DNA of 64,000 bases from Cristatella mucedo (lineage: Eukaryota; Bryozoa; Phylactolaemata; Cristatellidae), in the NCBI GenBank assembly GCA_009760855.2, contig WPIO01000039.1:1529001-1593000 (forward strand), written 5' to 3'. Positions 23,369 to 61,549 of this stretch are shown one piece after another. The notes beneath the pieces were generated by a model that saw nothing but the letters and a program-made list of their open reading frames with translations, was not told where the DNA came from and searched no databases. A program made the position numbers and the translations under genes. The first letter of the stretch is position 1. Every line of letters starts with the position of its first letter.

Positions 23369-23635
23369 ACTACTCTCCTACTGCCGACTAGGGCACATCT
23401 TTTTCAGTGGTCCCGAGCTGCTACTTCTATGCTACTCACTACCTCAACTGCTCTCCTGACACTGCTATGTATCCCACTTTCTCTTTGTTGCGTGAGACGA
23501 AGTCTGTTGGCTACCGAATGCGTACCGAAAGCCACTTAGGCTGTGAGTGCGCTATACAAAATTCTCCTGCGTAACACCCACATAGTCTTTATGACTTTGT
23601 GGAGTTACAGACGGAGATATATTACATTACAATCC
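23369..23635 (+). mobile_element. LINE-A 3' untranslated end
   Basis: Plus-strand equivalent of 20500-20760: GCCGACTAGGGCACATCTTT, CCGAATGCGTACCGAAAGCC, GTTACAGACGGAGATATATT and a final ATTACATTAC tail. Confidence 0.85.
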
Positions 23636-23659
23636 TATTTTCTTAACAAAATGCCGTCT

Positions 23660-23812
23660 TGAGATTTCGTGACATCAGTCGGGAGTGAATTCCTGGCTTT
23701 AGCAGCATACACACTAAATCCACGATATCCATAGGATCTGAGATTGGTTCGCAGCACAGCTAAACGACCTGAGGCACAAGAACGGATGGTACGATTCCTG
23801 GCTTAATTGAGG
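23660..23812 (-). mobile_element. LINE-B fragment, decayed
   Basis: Aligns with 46215-46355 (TCGGGAGTGAATTCCTGGCT, TTTAGCAGCATACACACTAA, GGTACGATTCCTGGC), the region coding the RT protein C-terminus. Stops throughout. Confidence 0.7.
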
Positions 23813-23824
23813 GGCATTTCCGAT

Positions 23825-24040
23825 AGGCCGTTGTAGCCCAAAAGGTAAGGTGCTTGCTCTTCACGGCCTAGGCTTGGGTTCGAATCATGCAAAGGACGCC
23901 ACTTAATTGCCCACTGCAAGCTATGGTAATAGCTGTTAATAATAATAATAATAATAATTCACTTGATAAAGCGCCCTCAGAGAACTTAATCGCTCTCTAG
24001 GCGCTGTTAAGGCTCTTCTGCCACTACACAAGTTAGGCTG
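23825..24040 (+). mobile_element. SINE-2 copy with a nested LINE-B tail
   Basis: tRNA-like head: AGCCCAAAAGGTAAGGTGC (box A-like) and GGTTCGAATCATGC (box B). A body ending TGCAAGCTATGGTAATAGC is broken at 23937-24006 by a minus-orientation LINE-B hairpin with an AAT tail, and then resumes GTTAAGGCTCTTCTGCCACT. CTGTTAA occurs on both sides of the insert and is the likely target duplication. The copy at 24840-24985 lacks the insert. Confidence 0.75.
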
Positions 24041-24839
24041 CCAAACCAGCTAAAAAAAGAAAGTTATGTTAGCTGGAGAAAGAGAATGAAGAAGCCTAAA
24101 AGTGAGTGAAAAACCGTGAAATCAATGCGCTGCTTGATGGGGAACAAGTGCAGGTCGGCGAGAAGTGACGTGATGTGGCATTTTCGATGTTGATAACACA
24201 CAAGTCAACCTTCACGGGTATCACTCACTAACTGTACACGTCGTACAGTATAGGCGCGGTGATCTACAGGTAGTCTAGAAGTACAAGAGTCTAGACCAGT
24301 GCCATTCACTTCCTCTCACTAATATGGATTTACAGCAAGACTGTAGTCGCAGAAGAAGCATGATACTATTTAAGACTCAGCTCTTAGGCAAGAGTAAAGA
24401 GGCAGGGTATAGAATGCTCTACTATGATTTAGCTAGCAGACTTTTAATCATAGAGAGAATATTGGCCGGTTGATACAATGCTTGTTCAGTCAATTAGTAG
24501 CTATATCGAAACTGGATGTGACGTTACGTTCTGCCTATACTGAACCGTTACGAATGGCGGCATTTATGTGGTGCCAAGTTAAAGCTGATAGAAGTGGGTG
24601 GCGCAGGGCTTGTGAATAGGAGCTAATTTGCTTTGCAATGGTTCTCCAAGCCATCAGTCGTCTGTTCATTACCATAACCGATCACGATTAGTAAGTGTAT
24701 GCCTGCTTATGGCTTGCTAATTGATTCATGTGACCTTATATACTATGCCGTGCAATGAAGTTTCCTATAACCATGTTGGAAAACCACTAGGTGTTGGTGG
24801 CCTTACACAACCAGTTATGCTATCAACTCACCAAAAACA
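24041..24839. other. No feature recognised
   Basis: No exon, repeat family or tandem repeat recognised. Confidence 0.35.
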
Positions 24840-24985
24840 CCATGGTCTTAGCCCAGGGGTAAGGTACTCGCTCTTCGTGACCGAGGTCGTGCATTGTAAT
24901 CCTAGTGGGCAATCCAATATTGCCCCATGCAAGCGATGGTAATAGCCACTAAAGCTCTTCTGCAGCTATATAAATGTCTGTTGAA
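24840..24985 (+). mobile_element. SINE-2 copy
   Basis: Head GGTCTTAGCCCAGGGGTAAG, a degraded box B region, then ATTGCCCCATGCAAGCGATG, AATAGCCACTAAAGCTCTTC and TGCAGCTATATAAATG. It corresponds to the uninterrupted form of the copy at 23825. Confidence 0.7.
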
Positions 24986-25009
24986 TCAGCCGGCTTTTAA
25001 TATTAAAAA

Positions 25010-25105
25010 TAATAAATAAGTTGTAATAATGCCTCAAGAGAACATGATCTCTATTAGGGCGCTTCACATATGCCACGGGGCTCGAGCTAGCGACCTGGGT
25101 CATCA
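25010..25105 (-). mobile_element. SINE-1 3' part
   Basis: The reverse complement reads a box B-like GCTCGAGCCCCGTGGCATAT followed by GTGAAGCGCCCTAATAGAGA and an AT-rich end, the SINE-1 tail. The tRNA-like 5' half is missing or unrecognisable. Confidence 0.65.
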
Positions 25106-25524
25106 AGTTTGTAGTTTGATTCGCACAGCAGAGAGCCAGTCGATGCCCAACACCAACAGTTTAATACGACGCACGGAGCCCAAGGGCGTACGGCTCCCTT
25201 CTCCCACTTGACTCCTCGGCTCCCCTGGTCGACCCCGATGATTCATCGAGGACCACAACTGCGCACAGGCCGACCCTGATGGTGAATCCACAATCTGTCC
25301 ACCAGCGGGTTACCGGCCTTGTGTCCACCCCACAACACAGGCGGACCACAGCTGTGCACCGGCCCCTCTCGGTGATGCTTCTAACAGCTGTTCACCTGCG
25401 GCTTATCAGAGGAGCCTGCATACTATACATACATACGAACTACAGGCTGGCTCTCTGCTGTGCAAATCAAACTAAAAGTTCATTCACTTTGACCTAGGTC
25501 CAGGCGAGAGACATGGTGTTACGT

Positions 25525-26130
25525 GGTGTGCGGCTTCCGCGTTCGGAGAGAACTAGGCCGCAAACATAACACTCGTAGAGGTGCTAGTCTCAGCCGACGC
25601 GCGACACATACTGGTGACGCCTGAACCTTGTATCATGCGACTAGCGACTTGTCGGTGCAGCATGTCAATGCACGCAGGTACGCCGACAGTAGCGGAACAA
25701 GGCAGCGACGAAAAGCGCCCATATGTTAACATAAAAAAACTAACATATATAACTTGGACAATTTAAATTTGAAAGCAACGGAAGGTTGCAGACGTTCAAC
25801 AGAGCAGATTGAGTCTCACAGAGAGAGATTGAGTTCTCTGAGGGCGCTTTATCGAGTGCATCATTATTATTATTATTATTAACAGCGGCCATGATGTATA
25901 CCAATGGCCCGTGGCCAATAGGTCAAACCGGCTCAAATGCCAATGCCAACTCCGGAAGCACAGCGGACTGCCAATTGTATCGAGCCGGCTTTTATGCAGC
26001 TTCGACTGTAGTTTATCGCATATATGGTTCCTATCCGTTACACGTCAGGAACCGCGAATAGTGAATATCAGCCACAATCTGGCTGATTTAGCTCGCCGTC
26101 GCTTCGCCACATGCAAAATGCTCACAGCTC
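25525..26130 (+). repeat. Unclassified dispersed repeat, copy 1
   Basis: Collinear with 49365-49800 over several blocks: GGCTTCCGCGTTCGGAGAGA, GAACTAGGCCGCAA, CACGCAGGTACGCCG, a CGGCTCAAATGCCAATGCC block, CCGGAAGCA and an ATCTGGCTGATT block. This copy is interrupted at about 25815-25884 by a LINE-B tail. No coding region or terminal repeats were recognised. Confidence 0.65.
25815..25884 (+). mobile_element. LINE-B hairpin-and-tail insertion
   Basis: AGAGAGATTGAGTTCTCTGA, GGGCGCTTTATCGAGTGC and (ATT)n. The left arm of the hairpin is missing, so truncation falls inside the hairpin itself. Confidence 0.85.
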
Positions 26131-26302
26131 GGCGCGATAAACTGGCCCGTGAAGCCGGTACCCAGCCTGAATCCACACAAACGACGAGGGCGACTTTCGA
26201 GATGCAGAAAAATTAGGGGTAGCAGAAAATCTGGGTGCAGTCACCGCTCTCGCCGCTAACCATCGTCCAGTCTCTCCACGCAGCAGCAGGCGGATGCATT
26301 CG

Positions 26303-26371
26303 CGGAATCCTTGAACTTGTTAATGTTTCCGGTACTCTTTGAGGAATCCTTGACCCTGTACATGTTTCCGG
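26303..26371. repeat. Two imperfect tandem copies upstream of PDSS2
   Basis: GGAATCCTTGAACTTGTTAA and TGTTTCCGGT at 26303-26331 recur as GGAATCCTTGACCCTGTACA and TGTTTCCGGT at 26341-26371. They lie about 70 bases before the PDSS2 start; any regulatory role is a guess. Confidence 0.6.
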
Positions 26372-26442
26372 TGTTGTACCAAGTCTGAGGTCGCGCACAG
26401 TCGGCGGTTCTGTATTTCGGCGGCCCTACAGCTTTAGTGGCC

Positions 26443-27525
26443 ATGGGTCCTCCAGTCTCTACGTTATCTCGGTTGGGAGGAACCCTGTCGAAGAGGGCTC
26501 GTTGGCTGTGGACGGGTCCGGCTCCGTTGGAGCTCAGCCGGGCCATGAAAGATGCCGAAAAGGTGGTCGGTTATCCGACGTCTTTTATGAATTTACGATT
26601 CTGGCTGAGCGATGAAATCGCCAACGTTGCCGTCAACATGCGCAAGCTGATTGGAACGAAACATCCACTGGTGGAAGCGGCGAAGGACTTCATATTCGAC
26701 GGTAAAGACACCGTACAGGCTAGAGGCCTGATCGTCCTCCTTATCTCCAAGGCTGCCGGCCTTGGCAAGGCCGTAGACGATGGATGCAGCACCCCGGAGT
26801 CTGTGCACACCAATCAAAGGTCTCTCGCCGAGATCTCTGAAATGATGCACACTGCCACCGTTATTCATCGAGGGGTGGCGGACATATCTGCCCAGCCAGC
26901 AGAACTTGCTGCAGACATGGAGTATGGGAATAAGCTCGCAATTCTCAGTGGGGATTATCTCCTAGCCAAAGCTTCAACCGGACTAGCGCTTCTCAATAAT
27001 ACTCTGGTAGTGGAGGCCATGGCATGTGCGCTCGCGAACATGTCGGAATCGGAGTTCTGGGAATCCAAGAACCTCGGACAGGCTACCGTGGACAGCTGGG
27101 AGAAGCTTACTTACTTGTCGTCGGGAAGCTTGCTTTCCAAGAGCTGCTTCTCGGCTTTGCTGCTAGCGGGACATGACCGGGTGCACGCCGAGCAGGTTTC
27201 TCTTTTCGGTGTCCATCTGTCATTAGCTAGGCAGCTGGCCGATGACGTTTTCAAGTTCCGTCATCTAATAGGCACATCAGGGAGCGGTGGACATCTGCTT
27301 CCTCACATACTGTACAATAGGTATCACCAGCACCACTCAGAGCAACTGCCTGTCGAGCTGACGCATGCGGACCTCGGGCAGAACCGTGCTTTGTGGGACG
27401 ACGTTAATGAGCTTTCCTGCAGGTACACCGAGGCCGCACTTGAATCTCTGAAGTGCCTCGAACAGTCTGATGCCAGAACCGCTTTGGAAAATCTTGTGCG
27501 AGCAGTAGTTTGCATGCTTAAGTGA
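26443..27525 (+). CDS. PDSS2: Decaprenyl/polyprenyl diphosphate synthase subunit 2 (non-catalytic)
   Basis: A single uninterrupted frame of 360 residues, collinear with animal PDSS2. In the family PDSS2 pairs with PDSS1 in mitochondria to build the polyisoprenoid tail of ubiquinone. Visible blocks: a basic, aromatic N-terminus (LSRLGGTLSKRARWLW, likely mitochondrial targeting), AEKVVGYPTSFMNLR at 38-52, ARGLIVLLISKAAG at 93-106, QRSLAEISEMMHTA at 125-138, GNKLAILSGDYLLA and the C-terminal ARTALENLVRAV. Where catalytic subunits have DDxxD after the EMIHTA helix, this protein has HRGVA at 142-146, as expected for the non-catalytic partner. Start set at the first ATG (GCCATGG context); the frame is open back to 26389 without another ATG. 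Length matches the family, so it looks complete and intronless. Confidence 0.95.
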   Translation: MGPPVSTLSRLGGTLSKRARWLWTGPAPLELSRAMKDAEKVVGYPTSFMNLRFWLSDEIANVAVNMRKLIGTKHPLVEAAKDFIFDGKDTVQARGLIVLLISKAAGLGKAVDDGCSTPESVHTNQRSLAEISEMMHTATVIHRGVADISAQPAELAADMEYGNKLAILSGDYLLAKASTGLALLNNTLVVEAMACALANMSESEFWESKNLGQATVDSWEKLTYLSSGSLLSKSCFSALLLAGHDRVHAEQVSLFGVHLSLARQLADDVFKFRHLIGTSGSGGHLLPHILYNRYHQHHSEQLPVELTHADLGQNRALWDDVNELSCRYTEAALESLKCLEQSDARTALENLVRAVVCMLK

Positions 27526-27531
27526 CCCACG

Positions 27532-27537
27532 AATAAA
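27532..27537 (+). promoter_or_regulatory. AATAAA polyadenylation signal after PDSS2
   Basis: AATAAA begins 7 bases after the PDSS2 stop codon. If used, the 3' untranslated region would be only about 20-40 bases. A donor-like GGTAAGTG occurs soon after, near 27558. Confidence 0.45.
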
Positions 27538-27539
27538 GG

Positions 27540-28694
27540 AATTTCTCACTGTAGAGTCGGTAAGTGTATCGGTCATGTAACGATGCTCACTGACTGAAGT
27601 AGCTGTTATCACCTCTTGACTGCAGTCCATGCTATTGGATGAGTGCAGTCATGCATGTCTGAGCTTGGCGCTTTTCTTGATTGCTTTTGATGAACTCTAC
27701 CTTGCCTTAGTTATTCTCAGCACAAAATAAGCCTGCATGTGCACGTGTCTTCGTCCTCGAAATATTTCCGACCTAATACGCAGGTTCATTTCGTGCAGCC
27801 ATTTGCTTGTGCCCGGTACCCCTTTTACCCGTTACCAGGCATGCCTATTTCAGCCGTGCTCGTGCATCGGCACGCCTACTTTGTCGAGTGGTCGTCCCTG
27901 TTCCGGTATTCCACTACCGTGCCTGCTGGCTTTTTAAAAGACGAGACGGTTTGGTTTTGGAAATCAATCCATTCAAACATTATGCGCACACCTGGCATTC
28001 GCCGTAGGAGGTTAAGCAGTTACTGCCGTTCTCACACTGCACGGTGCCGAGTTAGAAAGCAGGCAAAAGTAAGTCTTGCTGTACTGCAAAGGTCAGAGGT
28101 TAGTTGGTTGATTGGTCAGAGAAGAGTCAAAAGGGGAAGACAGTGAACCGCAGACACGATCCGTTTCATTGCGTATCTGGTGCCCTGCGGCGCAGAGGAC
28201 ATCGCTATTGGCTTCGTAACGTGTAGCTGACGTCAGACAAACCAGGCCTTCTAGTTAGGATACCTAGCGATCTGTACGATGCTGAGGTAGCTTCTTGTCA
28301 CAATCAGTCGCCGTGCATGCACTATTGCGACCCAAAGTGCAGGGCTGCTGGTCGCTGCTTGAGTTATTCTTTTCCAGCTATCGAAACGTTCTTTTCCAGC
28401 TATCGACACGTTCTTTTCCTGACAAGCTCCATGAAGTTTCGGTGTTTAGGAGTAGCCTTGCAAGTGCCAGGGACATAACTGAAGGGGGGGGGGGGGTAAC
28501 TGTCTCGGTAATGCAAGATTGCATCATCATAAGCGGTACTCATCCACTTATCCACTTTAATGGCATGGTCTCGCTTGGGCTTCACTTACTTTCATGACGG
28601 AAGACTTGATGCATTGTCACATGCTAGGGTAAATAGAAGGTTAACATGCTGTGCGACAGAATGGTGATTGCAACCGAATTTGTTCTGCTCTTTT
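27540..28694. other. Unassigned stretch between PDSS2 and a LINE-B copy
   Basis: A 135-codon plus-strand frame (27739-28146) overlaps other open frames and has no recognised content. A G-run sits at about 28485-28497, and a 24-base block with CGTTCTTTTCCAGCTATCGA is partly repeated at 28366-28418. Confidence 0.3.
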
Positions 28695-30110
28695 AGCTGC
28701 TTCGTGAGATAGCAAGTCCTCTGGACCCTATTCCCACTGTCCTGCTCCTACGTTGCATTGATCTGCTGCTGCTGTACATAACTAACATCATTAATATGTT
28801 ATTAGCCTCAGGTCATGTCCCAGCACCTTTCAAAATAGCTGTAGTCAGGCCACTTCTCAAGAAAGTGACACCAGACCGAGAGACCTTAAGCAACTACTGC
28901 CCAGTCTCCCTTCAACCATTCCTATCAAGGACACTGGAACGGGTAGTGGTGGACCAGCGGAACTCATGTATTGAAACTTCAAACCTTGCTTGTAGGTTCC
29001 ATTCTGGCTTTAGAGCTAATCACTCAACAGAATCAGCATTGCTTAGGGTGTACGACCGACTTAGGAATGCAGGCATGGGTAGAGTGTCTGCTTGTTTTGC
29101 TTGATCTTTCGGCAGCTTTTGATACTATTGATCACAAAGTTCATCTAGAGCACCCCTCATCTCGCCTGGGAATCACTGGCACTGCTCTGCACTGGTTCAG
29201 GTTCTATCTCAGTGGGAGACTCCAGAGTATTGACGTGAATGGACAAAGATCATCCGAGGTAGCTCTGAAATATGGGGTACCTCAGGGCTCTGTGCTAGGT
29301 CCGGTTCTTTTCACGGTTTATACTCTTTCTCTTGCTGATGTGATTGCCAAGCACAATCTAGGCTTTCACTTCTATGCGGATGACACTCAGTTGTACCTTT
29401 GCTTTGATCCCTCTCAGCCTTCGAGCACCTCGAATTCTCTCAACTCACTTGCTGATGTATTGATGACATCTGCACATGGATGGCAGCAAATTTTCTAAAA
29501 CTAAACGATGATAAAACTAACTTACTAGTTATGGGAAAACCCAGTGTGATTCGGAGATTGGAAAGGCTGACTCTCAAAATTGGCTCTGCCAGCATATCTC
29601 CTGTTGCATCAGCTCGAAATCTAGGTGTCATATTCCAAAGCGACCACTCGTTAGACGACCACATCAGCTCCACAGTCAAATCTGCCTATTTTCAGCTTCA
29701 TAACATTGGTAAAATTCGGGCTTGTTTAGATAAGCATACCACGTCTAAGTTGGTCCATGCATTTGTTACATCCCATCTTGACTTATGTAACTCACTGCTT
29801 GCTGGCCTACCGGCATGTGCAATCAGGCGATTGCAGCTGGTACAAAACTGCAGCTACGCTTAACTGTCGTGAGCGTCGCAGTTGCCACATCACACCACTT
29901 CTCGCCGACCTGCACTGGCTACCAGTCAAGCAACGGATTTACTTCAAGATTTTGTCGCTCACTTTTAGGTCACTTCATTCTTTGGCTCCAGCCTATGTCT
30001 CAGATCTTCTCCCCCACCAGGCCAAGCATCGTACCACCTGCTTTTCGGAATCCAAGGCACGAACTGCATTGCCGGAACAATTACGAACTGCAGTGTCCTC
30101 GGAAATAGTA
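28695..30110 (+). mobile_element. LINE-B copy, RT region (frameshifted)
   Basis: The longest LINE-B coding copy. In order across three frameshifts: [78 protein letters not shown] (catalytic YADD), FLKLNDDKTNLLVMGKP, SARNLGVIFQSDHSLDDHIS and LLADLHWLPVKQRI. This order is that of CR1/L2-superfamily reverse transcriptases. Frame changes near 29085, 29495 and 29850 and a substitution-laden end inactivate it. The usual hairpin and (ATT)n end are absent, so it is truncated at both ends. Confidence 0.92.
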
Positions 30111-30602
30111 CTTGCACTGGCCCATTACGTCTCAGTGCATGTATACTGTCTGAAGAATGAAGAACTCACTGCACTGCTGCATGCAGAAGCTCGGAAGGGG
30201 TAACCTTTATATTTATTCAGTATGAAGCCAAGTATAAAATACAGTCTAGTTGCTATTTCCAGATGCCAGATAGTCATGAATTGAACAGTCTAAGCCACCT
30301 GAAGCAAATCAAAACTCCAGGCAAATGACTATACAACTTCTTCTTTTGCAGACTTCACGTTATGTCATTTGAATATGCAGGAACTTGCTCTGGGTAAGAT
30401 CAAGCTGCTTTCTTTAGCGTTGGTAAAAGCGTCGCATAACGTGAAGATCTTTGTCAGCAGCAGTATGCCGTGGAGCAATGATCAATCGGCATTAACTGCT
30501 TGCACTTGCTTTTTCGCGATACATCCGGCGTGTGGTACGCGTGGTTCTGCCATTATTGCGATGGCTGTATTTAGTTGCACACATATGCAGCAATGAGTTA
30601 GT

Positions 30603-30627
30603 GAGCGAGAGAGAGAAAAAGTGAGAC

Positions 30628-30723
<96 letters not shown>
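30603..30723. repeat. (AG)n microsatellite
   Basis: About 120 bases of AG repeat with few interruptions, downstream of the ATP1B stop codon on that gene's strand. Confidence 0.95.
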
Positions 30724-30724
<1 letters not shown>

Positions 30725-31242
30725 GGGAGCAAATGCGTCATGAGATTGGCCATGGAGTTTTACTGTTTTGGCAGCATGTAATTGCTGTATGCCTGAGTCG
30801 TGCTGTGCACCAGGTCACTGTGGTGTAGTCAATGCCGGAGATTGACACGACATTGAGAGCAACGAATAGATGACTGCATGCTGTGCATGCATATCGGCAT
30901 CCAGTCGTGGAAGCTGCTTGCTGTTTCACTAGCTGCAGCATGTAAGCATCAGCTGCTGCTTTGCTTGGTCGGTCCGTGCTTTGCTGCTTACAGAGTTTTG
31001 GCTATGGCCTCCACCCGGCCCTGGTACCAATTGCTACTCGCATGACATACAAGCTCTGCTTGTTCGTCGATGCTTCAGTCGTGCACAGGCGGAGCACTCT
31101 CGTGCTTAGCGTTTGAAAATCTCCGACTTCAGTTAGGGTGGTGCCTCGTGCAGGAGGAAATGGAGGATCAGCAGCTGCAGTGGCATCAGTCATCGGCGGT
31201 CAAATCTTGGTCGTGCCTTGAGTGTTGCTTTCGATGATGGCT

Positions 31243-58959
<27,717 letters not shown>

Positions 58960-59600
58960 GTCGAGCCCGATTCGCAGCCGGCTGCCGTCAAGAATGCTCG
59001 TCGGCCGCAGACGGAGGCGTCGTCGCCGTCGGAGCGATCCGTTCAGCGCCCAGGGAGGCACTCGGTCATGTGGCTGGGAGCGCCCAACAGCCGCTGTAGC
59101 CGCCGCTCCCGCAGCGGTAATCGGAACCTAATCTGCAATGTTTTATTTTCCCACGAATTCAGAAGTGCAATAAAGTTCGGCCTCTCGATAGCGATCGAGC
59201 ACCCAAAGTAGAATGCACTTCGACAGCGCTTTGACAGGGCCCAAGCCAGGATGTACTTTAGCGTCGCCGCTTGGTTCCGAGCAGACGCTGATAGGATGCG
59301 AGAGTTGGCGCAGTCGAAAGCGCCGTACGTCTCGGTTCGCTACTAGCGATGATGTGGGAAGCTAAGGGGCTGACGGGGCCAAGAAGCCCTCGGGTCGACG
59401 GGGCTGACGAGCCGGGGCTGGGCTAGAGCAGCCGTTCAAGCTCAGTCTAGCGAGAGCATCTCAACCCCACAGTAGCTCTCGAATCCCGTTTGCTCTCCTT
59501 CCAGTCGGCCAACGGGCTTCGGGGGAAGAGCGGCCAGGCGTGAAGACCGGCTCTGGAGGCTCATCGATCGGAGTAACCGGACGAAAGCACGCCGACTAAA
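58960..59600 (-). promoter_or_regulatory. Probable ATP1B 5' leader and promoter region
   Basis: GC- and CpG-rich DNA immediately upstream of the ATP1B start codon on the minus strand. Stops precede the ATG in frame. No TATA box is evident near the start; a CpG-type promoter is inferred from position and composition only. Confidence 0.35.
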
Positions 59601-59663
59601 GTTTGCGACTGCTCAAGCGTGACAAAAATAATTTTAAGGAATGCTTGTTTAAATTATGATAGC

Positions 59664-59735
59664 AATAATAATACATTTGACATAGCACCCTCAGAGAACT
59701 CAATCTCTTTCTAGGCACTTTACACTTGCTATTCA
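59664..59735 (-). mobile_element. LINE-B hairpin-and-tail insertion
   Basis: AATAATAATACATTTGACAT, CACCCTCAGAGAACTCAATC and TTTCTAGGCACTTTACACTT: reverse complement of the LINE-B end, truncated just past the hairpin. Confidence 0.85.
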
Positions 59736-59999
59736 TAATTAGAGTACAGAATTTTGTTTAGAGAAAATACGTACGAGGTGTAACTTGAATCACACAGTTC
59801 GTGCCAGCGTTTAAATATATTTTGAATTGGTGTAGTTATATAAAAGAGTTATTATAACCTAAAATTTTAGCATTTTAGCCTATTTTATAATTAGATGCTC
59901 AGGTTGTGTGCGATTCCTTGAAGATTATCTCAAACTAGGACTATTTCAAGGTAGAATGTTGTTGTTCCGAGCACAATATTTGAGTCCGATGAATAACTG

Positions 60000-60870
60000 A
60001 GGTGGATTTCCAAATTGTGTACTGCGATGCAGCTGCCATTTCCACAATAATAGTCATATCACAATAGTTTTAATTTCAAATCATAGAATAGTGTCGCGAG
60101 TTTACCTGCCAAATTTAATTCAATTGCACTTTCACGTTCTCACGCTATGACCTCAAATGGCCAGTCAGCCAGCTATTTACCGATTCAAATGGCGATACAG
60201 CTGCCATTTCCACAATAGGCATGGTACAACTGTGATTTTAATTCTACGTTATAGAACGTGATGGTACATGTTCACCATCACATTTTCGTGCAATTAAACA
60301 TCCAATTTCTAATGCAATGGCCTTCAATGACCCGGCCGCCGTGAAATTTTGAACTGCAATAAAACTACCGCCACTTCCATAAAAGGCTTTGTACAACTTT
60401 TATTTTTATTCCTCATTGAATGAAACACTTTTCCGGGTTGAACAACCAAATTTTATGGCACATCGCATGTGGGTTCTCATGGTATTACCTCCAATGGCCC
60501 GGACCAGCTAGCCTCTGCACGTTATTTAACTGTAATACAGCTACTATTTCCAAAATATGCGTTAAGTGTTTGATGCAGTTTGATTTCATGCTATAGCTAA
60601 CAGTGTTTCGAGTTTACAGATCGAATTTCACGATATAGCCAACGCCAGTTCTCATGCAATGGCCTCCAATGAATGGCTCTACCCGGTCTGCATTTTCAAA
60701 CTGCAATGCACGTACTATTATGAAAATAGGCGTCGTCGAGCTGTGGTTTCGATTGCTCATTGTGGAGAATGGTGTGTTTAGGATTTACCCATCAAATTTC
60801 ATACAGTTGTGCTAACGCGTTATATTGGTATGGCCTCTGAAAGCCTAGACTATTGGAGGACGTAGCAACA
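60000..60870 (+). repeat. Satellite array, forward block (about five units of about 170 bp)
   Basis: The anchor AGCTGCCATTTCCACAATA recurs, with decay, near 60031, 60199, 60366, 60540 and 60711 (steps of 167-173 bases). Each unit continues through a GTTATAGAA-type stretch, GAGTTTAC, CCAAATTTCA-like sequence, a GTTCTCATGCAATGGCCTCC block and a CCCGGCCAGC-like end. Units differ from each other by many substitutions, so the array is old. It is AT-rich and non-coding. Confidence 0.85.
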
Positions 60871-60899
60871 GAACACGCACGCCCAATGTCATGAAATTA

Positions 60900-61535
60900 G
60901 GTTATTAAACCCAAAAAAACTTGTCTATATTATGGCATCAAAGCTTTAGTTTTATAATTCCTCTTCGGGAAGTGACAGCTCTATTGCCGTTGGAACAAGT
61001 AAATGGGCTCACTGGTCCGGGTCATTAGGGGCCAAAGTATGAGGAAGTCAACGCGCTGTGCAGTGAAATTCGGTAGGTAAACTCGGAAAATGATTTTCTG
61101 TAAATTGGTGTCAAAACCATAGCTGCAAAACGCTTATAATAAAAATGGCAGCTGTATCGCAATTCGAATATGTAGGGAGACTTGCTGGACCGGGCCATTG
61201 GAAGCCCTTGTATGAGATTGCACGAGAGCAATCACGCAAGCTTTAGTGGCTTTAAATGAATCACTGCTTGCTATGATTTTCAATCAAAACATTAGTTGTG
61301 TGACGATTTTTGTTGAAATGACTGTTATACCGCAGTCCGACTACTTAGGGCTGCCACTTTGGCAGAGGCCGTCAGAGGCCATAGCCAGAGAACGCGAAAA
61401 GGAAATCCTGTAATTTAGTGAGTAAACCTGGCGTAATGTTCTCTATAATTTAGAATCAAAACCGCTGTTTCTTGACATTTTTGTGGAAATGGAAGCTCTA
61501 TTGCCTTTCATATGTGTAAGTAGGCTGGTTGACCA
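60900..61535 (-). repeat. Satellite array, reversed block (about four units)
   Basis: The same monomer in reverse complement: GGAAGTGACAGCT near 60968, AATGGCAGCTGTATCGC near 61145, GAAATGACTGTTATACCGC near 61314 and GGAAATGGAAGCTCTATTGC near 61485, steps of about 171-173 bases. GACCGGGCCATTGGAAG-type blocks mark the other end of each unit. It stops abruptly at the LINE-B copy at about 61550. Confidence 0.82.
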
Positions 61536-61549
61536 GGGTCATTGTACCT

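Noticed and set aside
26437-26442. GTG at 26437 as the PDSS2 start
   Set aside because: A nuclear eukaryotic gene is expected to use ATG; the next in-frame ATG at 26443 has a good GCCATGG context and the length fits the family.
26571-26868. Minus-strand frames opposite PDSS2
   Set aside because: Shadows of the PDSS2 coding frame with no content of their own.
60000-61535. CRISPR-like repeat array
   Set aside because: Units of about 170 bp diverge along their whole length and are not short identical repeats with unique spacers; the sequence is eukaryotic.
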